Assembly (NCBI GenBank): GCA_021443405.1
Contig: JABUUA010000057.1
Location: 5,053 to 15,090 of the forward strand
Length of the DNA: 10,038 nt
Origin: Bacteroidaceae bacterium
GTDB taxonomy: Bacteria > Bacteroidota > Bacteroidia > Bacteroidales > Bacteroidaceae
Direction: 5' to 3'
Both the position numbers and the translations under genes were made by a program. Below are positions 1-5,838 of the stretch, piece after piece (the stretch's first letter is position 1; each line of letters starts with the position of its first letter). The notes under the pieces are model-generated. The model saw only the letters and a list, made by a program, of their open reading frames with translations. It did not search any database and was not told the origin of the DNA.

Positions 1-753
1 TGGGACCGAAGCCGCATCGGCGCCGAACGAGCCACCACCAACGCCGTGAACGTGAAAACGCGCCTGGCGTGGAACTGGAACGCGAGCACGACGATTACGG
101 GCGGCCGCAAGTTCTTCGGCAAGGCCTTGACGGACGGAACGATTTCTCGCGTCGACCTCTGCACCATCGTCCAGCCCGACAAACTGCCCCTGCTCCGCTA
201 CGGCGACTACGACGACGATTTCCGCCGGACCTTGAAACCCTACATCGACCGCCTCACGGCCTTCCAGAACGAGCAGGACGAATTCGGCCGCGACATCCCC
301 GCCCGGTTCAAGGAGGTGAGCGAACTGGAACAGCGCATGGACGAGATGATTAAGGCCAACTACGAGGAGACCGGCGACCAAGCATGGATTTCCTACGCAT
401 GGCGCACAAAAGTCAGTGTGATGAAGAAAATCATCGTCCTCTACCTCGCCAACGGAATGACGTGGGAACGGGAGTTCGAGACCTTTGCCGACTGGGCCTT
501 CCGCTATCTCATGTGGTGCAAACTCAACCTCTTCAAGGAACGCGCCGACGAGCTCTTCCGCGACGAGCGCCTGAAGCTCTACGTCAAGCACAACTCGCCC
601 CTGAAACTCATGAGCGAACAGTTCACCTACGAGCAGTTCTGCGCCGCCTGCACCCGCCTCGGCTGCCGCCGCAAACCGGGCGACCTGCTCGACGTCTATC
701 TGAGCCGCAACAAGATAGTGCGAAGCGGCGACAATGCCTACAAACGGATTTAG
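1..753 (+). CDS. DUF3987-like protein, 3' part (primase/helicase-associated)
   Basis: The reading frame is open from the first base of the window, so this is the C-terminal 250 residues of a longer protein; a GTG at 46 is internal, not the start. The stretch RLAWNWNASTT, followed by a conserved DGT(I)SR segment and a later WR-x-KV-x-x-MKK helix, resembles the C-terminal half of DUF3987 proteins. In Bacteroidetes these often carry a VirE-like or primase-like N-terminus and occur in mobile islands as well as in the chromosome. The last 80 or so residues are Arg/Lys/Cys-rich (a CAACTRLGC segment) and may be a small nucleic-acid-binding tail. The family call rests on remembered sequence flavour. 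No catalytic motif can be judged because the Walker-type N-terminal half is missing. No downstream partner follows on the same strand. Confidence 0.6.
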   Translation, partial: WDRSRIGAERATTNAVNVKTRLAWNWNASTTITGGRKFFGKALTDGTISRVDLCTIVQPDKLPLLRYGDYDDDFRRTLKPYIDRLTAFQNEQDEFGRDIPARFKEVSELEQRMDEMIKANYEETGDQAWISYAWRTKVSVMKKIIVLYLANGMTWEREFETFADWAFRYLMWCKLNLFKERADELFRDERLKLYVKHNSPLKLMSEQFTYEQFCAACTRLGCRRKPGDLLDVYLSRNKIVRSGDNAYKRI

Positions 754-795
754 ACAAATCGGTCGTTAGCCCCCGTCCCACGGACTCTCCACTAT

Positions 796-819
796 GTATG
801 CCCGCTCCGGCGGGCATAC
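796..819. terminator. Strong hairpin with UCCG loop between convergent genes
   Basis: Positions 796-805 and 810-819 form a perfect 10-bp stem rich in GC, closed by a C(TCCG)G loop, which belongs to the very stable UNCG tetraloop class. It lies 43 bases past the stop of the DUF3987-like gene and upstream of the 3' end of the minus-strand DUF2442 gene. No U-run follows directly on either strand, so it is not a textbook intrinsic terminator. It could act as an RNA 3'-end stabiliser, a bidirectional terminator or a dispersed palindromic repeat. Confidence 0.5.
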
Positions 820-844
820 TCAATGTACCATCTTTCAATCTTTC

Positions 845-874
845 AAAAAAAAAAAGAGGGGGTGGGGGAGGAAA
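845..874 (+). repeat. Purine tract: A11 followed by G-rich run
   Basis: Eleven consecutive A (845-855) run into a G-rich purine stretch holding two G5 blocks separated by a single T (858-862 and 864-868). The tract is low complexity and non-coding. A similar tract in the same orientation lies at 1607-1633, on the other side of the DUF4160/DUF2442 pair. Homopolymers of this kind are prone to length variation. Confidence 0.7.
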
Positions 875-875
875 G

Positions 876-903
876 CTGAGAGTTGAGAGTTGAGAGCTGA
901 GAG
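876..903 (+). repeat. Four tandem copies of the heptamer YTGAGAG
   Basis: Exactly four 7-bp units (CTGAGAG, TTGAGAG, TTGAGAG, CTGAGAG) fill positions 876-903. The following 45 bases contain CTCTAAACTCTAA-type segments that are loosely complementary, so the region could fold weakly. It lies in the non-coding stretch between two convergent genes and has no visible coding role. Confidence 0.75.
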
Positions 904-974
904 AAGTGCTTGGAAGCCTCTAAACTCTAAGCTATAAACTCTAATCTCAAAAGACGGGGCTTTTACATGAGAAT

Positions 975-1223
975 TTAAGCAACTTTACCATACTCGTATA
1001 TACTGTCACTGGCGAGGTCAATCTCGTCATTCCAGTACACACAAGTGCGTGAAGTGTCAAGTTGAACCTGCTTGAACAATCCGTATACTTCTTTCAAAGC
1101 ACGGAATGTTGGCAAGGTTTCAATGTCTTCCTTAACATCATAGATGACCTTTCTTCCATCGTCAAACTCAACAGCGAGTAAGAAGTTGTCCAATGCTGCA
1201 AGTGTCTTAATGCGTGGTATCAT
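975..1223 (-). CDS. DUF2442 domain protein (partner of the DUF4160 protein)
   Basis: This 82-residue protein matches the DUF2442 pattern: an opening PRI segment, a hydrophobic strand followed by FDDGR-x-VIYDV, and a closing WNDEIDL segment (W64 to L70) before the SxxIYEYG tail. I start it at the ATG at 1223. This ATG overlaps the TGA of the upstream DUF4160 gene as ATGA, whereas a longer in-frame start at 1259 would sit deep inside that gene. DUF2442 proteins very often follow DUF4160 genes, and the pair is commonly treated as toxin-antitoxin-like, with DUF2442 having a small NE0471-like fold. No enzymatic residues are evident and the molecular role is unknown. GC content is well below that of the flanking operons, which fits horizontal acquisition. 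Confidence 0.85.
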   Translation of the reverse strand: MIPRIKTLAALDNFLLAVEFDDGRKVIYDVKEDIETLPTFRALKEVYGLFKQVQLDTSRTCVYWNDEIDLASDSIYEYGKVA

Positions 1224-1471
1224 AAGGGTGGAAGTTTTTGAATTACTTGTTTGTCCCACATGTCCTGTAACTCATCCTTGTGAACTTCGAGCCATTCAAC
1301 GACGAGCTTCTGCGCAATCTTAGGCAGGTCGCCTTCGAACATCTCGAATGTGCGGATGTTGAACAGTCCAACGTGTTCGTTATATATGGCATGGATGTGT
1401 GACGGCTCATGCTCCTTTGGTTTGAAGAACATCTTTATCACTATTCCATAGAATCTGACTATTTCTGGCAT
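1220..1471 (-). CDS. DUF4160 domain protein
   Basis: This 83-residue protein carries the DUF4160 hallmarks in order: an opening PEIVRFYGI strand, an EHEPSHIHA segment (H21, P23, H25 and H27), EGDLP at 46-50, and the closing helix with W60, H64, the EL pair at 67-68 and W72. The cluster of histidines next to E20 could bind a metal or form an active site, but no activity is established for the family. It is the first gene of a two-gene unit translationally coupled to DUF2442 by ATGA. No Shine-Dalgarno sequence precedes the ATG; the leader is A/T-rich, as usual in Bacteroidetes. A toxin or stress-module role is an inference from gene pairing only. Confidence 0.88.
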   Translation of the reverse strand: MPEIVRFYGIVIKMFFKPKEHEPSHIHAIYNEHVGLFNIRTFEMFEGDLPKIAQKLVVEWLEVHKDELQDMWDKQVIQKLPPL

Positions 1472-1501
1472 ATATTATTATTGAATTAAGGTTTTATACA
1501 C

Positions 1502-1519
1502 CTTTTGCTGATGCAAAAG
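1502..1519. promoter_or_regulatory. Inverted repeat over the DUF4160 promoter
   Basis: CTTTTGC (1502-1508) and GCAAAAG (1513-1519) form a perfect 7-bp inverted repeat around a 4-base spacer. It overlaps most of the candidate -7 element at 1514-1521 and the expected transcription start, about 30 to 50 bases upstream of the DUF4160 start codon. The position suits an operator for autoregulation, as in toxin-antitoxin operons. No regulator is identified and function is inferred from position alone. Confidence 0.4.
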
Positions 1520-1541
1520 TAACATTTTCTTTTCAAACTTA
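1514..1541 (-). promoter_or_regulatory. Candidate promoter(s) of the DUF4160-DUF2442 unit
   Basis: Two matches to the Bacteroidetes -7 consensus TAnnTTTG lie on the minus strand: TACTTTTG (1521 to 1514) and TAAGTTTG (1541 to 1534). Neither has a clear TTG at the expected distance of about 20 bases. The first would give a leader of about 35 bases before the ATG at 1471. Confidence 0.4.
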
Positions 1542-1606
1542 AGCATCTTTTGCGGAAAATTTGATTTCGTTGCGATTCTTCTTCGTGCTCAACCAAAAGT
1601 GCAACT

Positions 1607-1633
1607 AAAAAAAGAGAGAGGGGGGAGGAAAAA
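1607..1633 (+). repeat. Purine tract resembling 845-874
   Basis: A7, then alternating GA, then a G6 run and AGGAAAAA form an uninterrupted purine stretch. The order of elements (A-run, GAG, G-run, AGGAAA) matches the tract at 845-874. Both are followed later by AAAAGACGGG(G)C: at 949-960 for the first copy and 1638-1648 for this one. Confidence 0.6.
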
Positions 1634-1653
1634 CGCAAAAAGACGGGCAATTA

Positions 1654-1685
1654 TTTGGCGTTGCGGCAAAGAATGTGTAAATTTG
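1654..1685 (+). promoter_or_regulatory. Bacteroidetes-type promoter of the SecB-like/cyuA operon
   Basis: TTTG at 1654-1657 and TAAATTTG at 1678-1685 are separated by 20 bases, a full match to the Bacteroidetes sigma-ABfr pattern (TTTG at -33, TAnnTTTG at -7). Transcription would begin near 1691, leaving a short leader before the ATG at 1708. It is the only clear promoter for the four + strand genes that follow. Confidence 0.75.
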
Positions 1686-1707
1686 TGGTAATATAACCGA
1701 AATCAGT

Positions 1708-2163
1708 ATGGAACAGAAACAAATACAAATACAATTCAAGTTGGCCGACGTGGAGCAAGTGCAGTTCGCCACCTTGTGCAACGAGTGGCCCGAGGGCGAG
1801 TTGCAAGTCACCAACCAGATGCAGTTCAGCAGCGACACGACGCAGCGGGCCGTGCGCTGCGTGGGCTCCTTCGAATACAAGCAGAACGACATCACCCAGC
1901 TGATGCTGCGCGTGCAGACCATCTTCGAGTTCTCGACCGAGAGCTGGAGCGCCCTCTACCAGCTGCAGCAGGACGCGTGGGTGCTGCCCGCGGGCTTGGT
2001 GCAGCACATGGCCGACATCACCATCTCCGCAGCCCGCGGCATTCTGGCCATCCGCACCGAGGAGGCCGGCTTCCCCCGCGTGGTGCTGCCGCTCATCGCC
2101 CCGCAGCAGATTATCCGCGACAACCTGCGCCTGCCGCGCACGACCACACCGGCAGAAAACTAA
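1708..2163 (+). CDS. SecB-fold-like protein, function unknown
   Basis: This 151-residue soluble protein has no signal peptide or membrane segment. Its plan recalls SecB chaperones. A central run of beta-strands (SFEYKQNDITQL, then LRVQTIFEF at 67-75) is followed by a C-terminal helix, A/R-rich at 108-110, and a GFPRVVLPLIAP segment (121-132), comparable to the GxFPxLxLxPxxF signature that ends SecB. Sequence similarity is otherwise low. It could be a SecB paralogue holding unfolded clients, or simply share the fold. It begins the operon directly behind the promoter at 1654-1685 and is followed after 31 bases by the cysteine desulfidase gene. The last 10 residues are Thr/Pro-rich and probably disordered. 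The gene is certainly real, since its coding frame is supported by the promoter and GC-rich third positions; the name is tentative. Confidence 0.5.
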   Translation: MEQKQIQIQFKLADVEQVQFATLCNEWPEGELQVTNQMQFSSDTTQRAVRCVGSFEYKQNDITQLMLRVQTIFEFSTESWSALYQLQQDAWVLPAGLVQHMADITISAARGILAIRTEEAGFPRVVLPLIAPQQIIRDNLRLPRTTTPAEN

Positions 2164-2194
2164 CGCCGGTCGCCCCGCAAAATACCGACAACCG

Positions 2195-3475
2195 ATGACC
2201 AACCAGGAAATCATAGCACTCGTCAAGCGTGAGGTGGTGCCCGCCACGGGCTGCACCGAGCCCATGGCGGTGGCGCTCTGCGTGGCCCATGCCACGGAGC
2301 AGCTGGGCCGACGGCCGGAGCACATCCGCGTGGCCCTGAGCGGCAACATGCTCAAGAACGCCATGGGCGTGGGCATTCCGGGAACGGGCATGGTGGGACT
2401 GCCCATCGCCATCGCCCTCGGAGCCCTCATCGGCCGCAGCAGCTACGCCCTCAACGTGCTGCAGGACTGCACGCCCGAAGCGGTGGAGCAGGGCAGGCAG
2501 TACATCGCGGAGGGCCGAATACAGATCGTCCTCAACAGCGCGACCGCCGAGAAACTGTTCATCGAGACCGAATGCACGGCGGGCGACGACAAGGCCGTCG
2601 TCACCATCGCCCGGGAACATACGCGCGTGGTGCTCGTCAGTCGCAACGGCGAGGTGCTGCTCGACCAACGGACGGCGCTGACGGCGGAGACCGACGAAGG
2701 CGAGGAGGAACTGAACATGCGGCGGGTCTTCGACTTCGCCACCACGGTTCCGCTGGCCGACATCGAGTTCATCAACGAAGCCCGCCGGCTCAACGAAACC
2801 GCCTCGCGCGAAGCCCTCAAAGGCAACTACGGCCACGAACTGGGCAAAATCTTGTCGCGACCCTTGGGACGAGGCATCATGGGCGACTCCATGTTCAGCC
2901 ACATGCTCTCGGCCACCAGCAGCGCCTGCGACGCAAGAATGGCGGGAGCCCTCATCCCCGTGATGAGCAACTCGGGCAGTGGCAACCAAGGCATTGCGGC
3001 CACCATGCCCGTGGTGGTCTTCGGCGAGGAGAACCACAACACCCAGGAGGAAATCACGCGGGCGCTGATGCTCAGTCATCTGACGGCCATCTACATCAAG
3101 CAGAGCCTGGGCCGGCTGAGCGCCCTGTGCGGTTGCGTGGTGGCGAGCACGGGCAGCAGCTGCGGCATCACCTATCTGATGGGCGGCGGTTACGAGCAAG
3201 TGGCCTATTCGGTCAAGAACATGGTGGCCAACCTCGCCGGCATGGTCTGCGACGGAGCCAAGCCCTCGTGCGCGCTGAAGCTCTCGAGCGGCGTTTCCAC
3301 GGCCGTGCTGAGCGCCATGATGGCGATACAGAACAAATACGTGACCAACGTGGAAGGACTGGTGGAGGACGACGTGGACCGCTGCATCCACAACCTCACG
3401 AAGGTCGGGGCTGAGGGCATGAACGAGACCGACCGTCTGATTCTGGACATTATGACTCATAAAGAAAAATCATAA
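2195..3475 (+). CDS. cyuA: L-cysteine desulfidase (CyuA/YhaM, UPF0597 family)
   Basis: The 426-residue product matches the UPF0597 / serine dehydratase alpha-like family at full length. Archaeal and E. coli (YhaM/CyuA) members split L-cysteine into pyruvate, ammonia and hydrogen sulfide using an oxygen-sensitive [4Fe-4S] cluster. Landmarks are PATGCTEP near the start (C20), NMLKNAMGVGIPGTG (51-65), SNSGSGNQG (258-266), LCGC (C312, C314), a TGSSCG segment, and MVCDGAKPSC (C352, C359). C20, C312 or C314, and C352 are the likely cluster ligands by analogy with the methanogen enzyme. The reaction happens in the cytoplasm and needs no PLP. It lies between the SecB-like gene and, 4 bases downstream, the YeiH-type permease, so both are probably co-translated. 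Older annotations call this family serine dehydratase alpha; the single-chain length and CTEP motif favour the desulfidase. Confidence 0.87.
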   Translation: MTNQEIIALVKREVVPATGCTEPMAVALCVAHATEQLGRRPEHIRVALSGNMLKNAMGVGIPGTGMVGLPIAIALGALIGRSSYALNVLQDCTPEAVEQGRQYIAEGRIQIVLNSATAEKLFIETECTAGDDKAVVTIAREHTRVVLVSRNGEVLLDQRTALTAETDEGEEELNMRRVFDFATTVPLADIEFINEARRLNETASREALKGNYGHELGKILSRPLGRGIMGDSMFSHMLSATSSACDARMAGALIPVMSNSGSGNQGIAATMPVVVFGEENHNTQEEITRALMLSHLTAIYIKQSLGRLSALCGCVVASTGSSCGITYLMGGGYEQVAYSVKNMVANLAGMVCDGAKPSCALKLSSGVSTAVLSAMMAIQNKYVTNVEGLVEDDVDRCIHNLTKVGAEGMNETDRLILDIMTHKEKS

Positions 3476-3479
3476 GACA

Positions 3480-4529
3480 ATGGTAAATAAAATCGTATAT
3501 GTAGGGCTCGTGGCGGTCATGGGACTGAGTCTGCTGCTCGGCTTCGGCTGCGAGGTGTTCGGACTCTCGCTGGGCGACTTCGCCTGGCTGACCACTTGGG
3601 TGAAGTCGTGGGTGGCGCTGGCACTGGGCATTGTGTTCGCCCTCGTGTTCGGCACGACCTTTCCCGACTTCAACAAGCTGATGTCGAAGAAGCTGTTGCA
3701 ATATTCCGTCATCGGTCTGGGCTTCGGCATGAACCTCAACGCCGCGCTGGCGTCGGGCCGCGAAGGAATGCTCTTCACCATCGTGAGCGTCTTCGGAACG
3801 CTGGCCCTGGGCTGGTTGGTCGGCCGCAAACTCCTGAAAGTGGACACGCAGACGAGCTATCTCATCTCCGCCGGCACGGCCATCTGCGGCGGCAGTGCCA
3901 TCGCCGCGGTCGGTCCGGTGATCAAGGCCAAGGCCGAAAGCATGTCGGTGGCCTTGGGCGTTGTCTTCATCCTCAACGCCGTGGCGCTGTTCGTCTTCCC
4001 CTATGTCGGCGATGTGCTCGGCATGACGCTCAAGCAGTTCGGCATGTGGGCGGCCATAGCCATCCACGACACCAGCAGCGTCGTGGGCGCGGGACGTGCG
4101 TTCGACGAGATGCACCCCGACTGGGTCGCCGCCGGCACATCGGCGCTCGAGATTGCCACCACCATCAAACTTACCCGCGCCCTCTGGATAGTGGTCATCG
4201 CCCTCGTCACGCCCTTCTTCTTCCGTTCGCTGAAGAGCGACGGCCAGCAGCGCCCTTGGTACAAGGCCATTCCCGCCTTCATCATCTGGTTCATCGTGGC
4301 CATTCTGTTCAACACGTATGTGCTGAGCCATTCGGAGCTGGGCACGGAAATCGGTTCGGGCATCAACAAGTTGGCCAAGCATCTCATCACCCTCTCGCTC
4401 TTCTTCATCGGAGCCAGCCTCACGCGCGACACGTTGCGGGCGGTGGGCATTCGGCCGCTGGTGCAGGGCGTGATCTTGTGGGTGCTCATCAGCGGCGTTT
4501 CGCTGGCCTACATTTTCCTGGTCGGATAA
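3480..4529 (+). CDS. YeiH-family permease (putative sulfate/sulfur-anion exporter)
   Basis: This 349-residue inner-membrane protein has about ten hydrophobic segments, the first at residues 5-24 and the last at 328-348. It carries the family signatures AGTAICGGSAIAA (131-143), AIHDTSSVVGAG (194-205), the KLTR motif (230-233) and IGASLT (310-315). The family (Cons_hypoth698, YeiH/YadS-like) is annotated as a putative sulfate exporter on thin evidence, and the true substrate is unsettled. Its start lies only 4 bases after the cyuA stop. That spacing argues for a shared job: releasing or balancing a sulfur product or a substrate of cysteine breakdown. Both ends of the protein are complete. Confidence 0.88.
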   Translation: MVNKIVYVGLVAVMGLSLLLGFGCEVFGLSLGDFAWLTTWVKSWVALALGIVFALVFGTTFPDFNKLMSKKLLQYSVIGLGFGMNLNAALASGREGMLFTIVSVFGTLALGWLVGRKLLKVDTQTSYLISAGTAICGGSAIAAVGPVIKAKAESMSVALGVVFILNAVALFVFPYVGDVLGMTLKQFGMWAAIAIHDTSSVVGAGRAFDEMHPDWVAAGTSALEIATTIKLTRALWIVVIALVTPFFFRSLKSDGQQRPWYKAIPAFIIWFIVAILFNTYVLSHSELGTEIGSGINKLAKHLITLSLFFIGASLTRDTLRAVGIRPLVQGVILWVLISGVSLAYIFLVG

Positions 4530-4560
4530 CCATTAACTCTATAACCTCAAATCTAACACA

Positions 4561-5607
4561 ATGGCAAGCTACAAGAAAATCGCGCGCATGACGGACGAAG
4601 CCATGCGCTTGCGCACAGTGGAGCGGCTGCTTACCTTGCGTGAGCAACTGCGGGTCGATGTTCCTCAGCGCACGGCCACCGACACGCTGCTCCTCGCGAC
4701 GTGGAACATCCGGGAATTCGGCGAAGGGCGTCTCGACGAGAGTTACTACTACATCGCCGAGATTATCGACCACTTCGACCTCGTGGTCATTCAGGAGGTG
4801 AACTCCAAGCAAATGGGCGGTCTCGAGCGCGTGGTGGAAATCCTCGGTCCGGGCTGGGGCTACATCGTGAGCGACGGCGTGGACGGAACCGACGGCGGAA
4901 GCGAGGCGATGGCCTTCGTCTTCAACACCCACAAGGTGCAGTTCACCGGCATGGTGGGCGAGATTGTCCTGCCCAACACCAAGCTTATCGACGGCGTCCA
5001 GTTCGCCCGCACGCCTTACATGGCGTCGTTCCGGGCCGGGTGGTTCGACTTCAAGCTCTGCACCGTGCATATATATTATGGAAGCAAGAAGAACGAACAA
5101 GGAATCTACGAGCGCCGTCAGAAGGAGATAAAGGCAATTTCAGACTTCCTGCTCAAGCGGGCGAAGGCCGAGGATGTGTCGTATATTCTGCTCGGCGACT
5201 TCAATATCCCCGACACGAAAGGCGTGTATTTCAACGCGCTGTCCACCAAGAACGGCTTCTTCGTTCCGCAGGAGATTCAGGACAAACCTACCGACATGGC
5301 CGGCGTGAGTCACTACGACCAGATTGCCTTCAAACTGAAGATGGACCACGACATGGTGCTCTACAACAAGGGAGAGCAGCGAGCCGGAGCTTTCAACTTC
5401 AGCAAGTCGGTGTTCTGCCACACCGACAAGGGCGAGAGCGACTACGATATTTATCGCGAGTTCTACACTACGGACAAGCTGAAGACCGAGGACGACTTCC
5501 GCAAGGCGTTCAAGACGTGGCGCACATTCCAGATATCAGACCACCTGCCTCTTTGGGTGGAACTGAAAATCGACTTCAGTGACCAATATCTCGAGAAGAA
5601 GTTGTAA
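4561..5607 (+). CDS. Endonuclease/exonuclease/phosphatase (EEP) family protein
   Basis: The 348-residue protein holds a full EEP (DNase I-like) metal-dependent hydrolase domain from about residue 42 to 336. The catalytic set is visible in order: TWNIREF (N49), VVIQEV (E79), TVHIYYG (H170), LLGDFNIPD (D213, N215), HYDQIAF (D253) and ISDHLPLWVEL (D327, H328). Family members cut DNA, RNA or phosphoester lipids; the substrate here is not evident. A charged helical stretch of about 40 residues precedes the domain, and no signal peptide is present, so it is likely cytoplasmic. It follows the permease after 31 bases without a visible promoter and ends 28 bases before a terminator hairpin, making it the last gene of the operon. 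Its link to cysteine metabolism is unclear. Confidence 0.88.
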   Translation: MASYKKIARMTDEAMRLRTVERLLTLREQLRVDVPQRTATDTLLLATWNIREFGEGRLDESYYYIAEIIDHFDLVVIQEVNSKQMGGLERVVEILGPGWGYIVSDGVDGTDGGSEAMAFVFNTHKVQFTGMVGEIVLPNTKLIDGVQFARTPYMASFRAGWFDFKLCTVHIYYGSKKNEQGIYERRQKEIKAISDFLLKRAKAEDVSYILLGDFNIPDTKGVYFNALSTKNGFFVPQEIQDKPTDMAGVSHYDQIAFKLKMDHDMVLYNKGEQRAGAFNFSKSVFCHTDKGESDYDIYREFYTTDKLKTEDDFRKAFKTWRTFQISDHLPLWVELKIDFSDQYLEKKL

Positions 5608-5635
5608 CGTCCCGACTATTTGCCCAATAGCTAAA

Positions 5636-5669
5636 AATCCTTCGCTCAACCACGGCTGAACGAAGGATT
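5636..5669. terminator. Bidirectional terminator between convergent operons
   Basis: AATCCTTCG (5636-5644) pairs perfectly with CGAAGGATT (5661-5669). After a single C-A mismatch, TCA/TGA adds three more pairs around an 8-base loop. A-rich sequence precedes it (5633-5637) and a T-rich stretch follows (TTCTTTC), so it can serve both the + strand EEP gene and the minus-strand rmuC gene. Confidence 0.8.
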
Positions 5670-5695
5670 CTTTCGTAATGCGGAGTGAGGCGACC

Positions 5696-5827
5696 TCGGC
5701 GGAGTTATTCAGCCGGATGACCGGATTTGTTCGGCGATTTCGGCGAGATTGTCAGACCGACAAGGCGATTTCGCTCGGCGATTTCGGCGGAGTTATTCGG
5801 CTGGCTGGCTGGGCTCATCCGGTCGGC
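5696..5827. repeat. Degenerate 44-bp repeat block, three units
   Basis: Three consecutive 44-base units begin at 5696, 5740 and 5784, each opening with TCGGCG. TCGGCGGAGTTATTC occurs exactly at 5696-5710 and 5784-5798. TCGGCGATTTCGGCG occurs exactly at 5731-5745 and 5775-5789. Units 1 and 2 end in the same 8 bases; the middles differ. The block sits between the terminator hairpin and the 3' end of rmuC. No coding role is visible. Confidence 0.65.
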
Positions 5828-5838
5828 CGACGGAAAAT

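Noticed and set aside
858..871. G-quadruplex
   Set aside because: Only two G5 blocks and one GG are present in this short tract, too few separated G-runs for a convincing four-tract motif without overlapping use of the same runs.
384..893. 169-codon + strand frame overlapping the DUF3987-like gene and the purine tract
   Set aside because: It is an out-of-frame shadow rich in Arg and Pro that ends in a poly-Lys/poly-Gly stretch encoded by the low-complexity tract.
1224..1259. Longer DUF2442 start at 1259
   Set aside because: It would sit inside the DUF4160 gene by 40 bases. The ATG at 1223 forms an ATGA overlap and begins at the usual family N-terminus.
2111..3460. 449-codon open frame on the minus strand opposite cyuA
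   Set aside because: It is low-complexity, His/Arg/Ala/Gly-rich and unlike any family. Such frames arise opposite GC-rich coding sequence, and the + strand gene is full length with clear motifs.
3450..4382. 310-codon minus-strand frame opposite the YeiH permease
   Set aside because: The composition is typical of an antisense shadow (His, Gln, Glu, Arg runs), while the + strand frame has family signatures and membrane segments.
5696..5827. CRISPR array
   Set aside because: The units are degenerate, abut with no unique spacers of regular size, and no cas gene is present.
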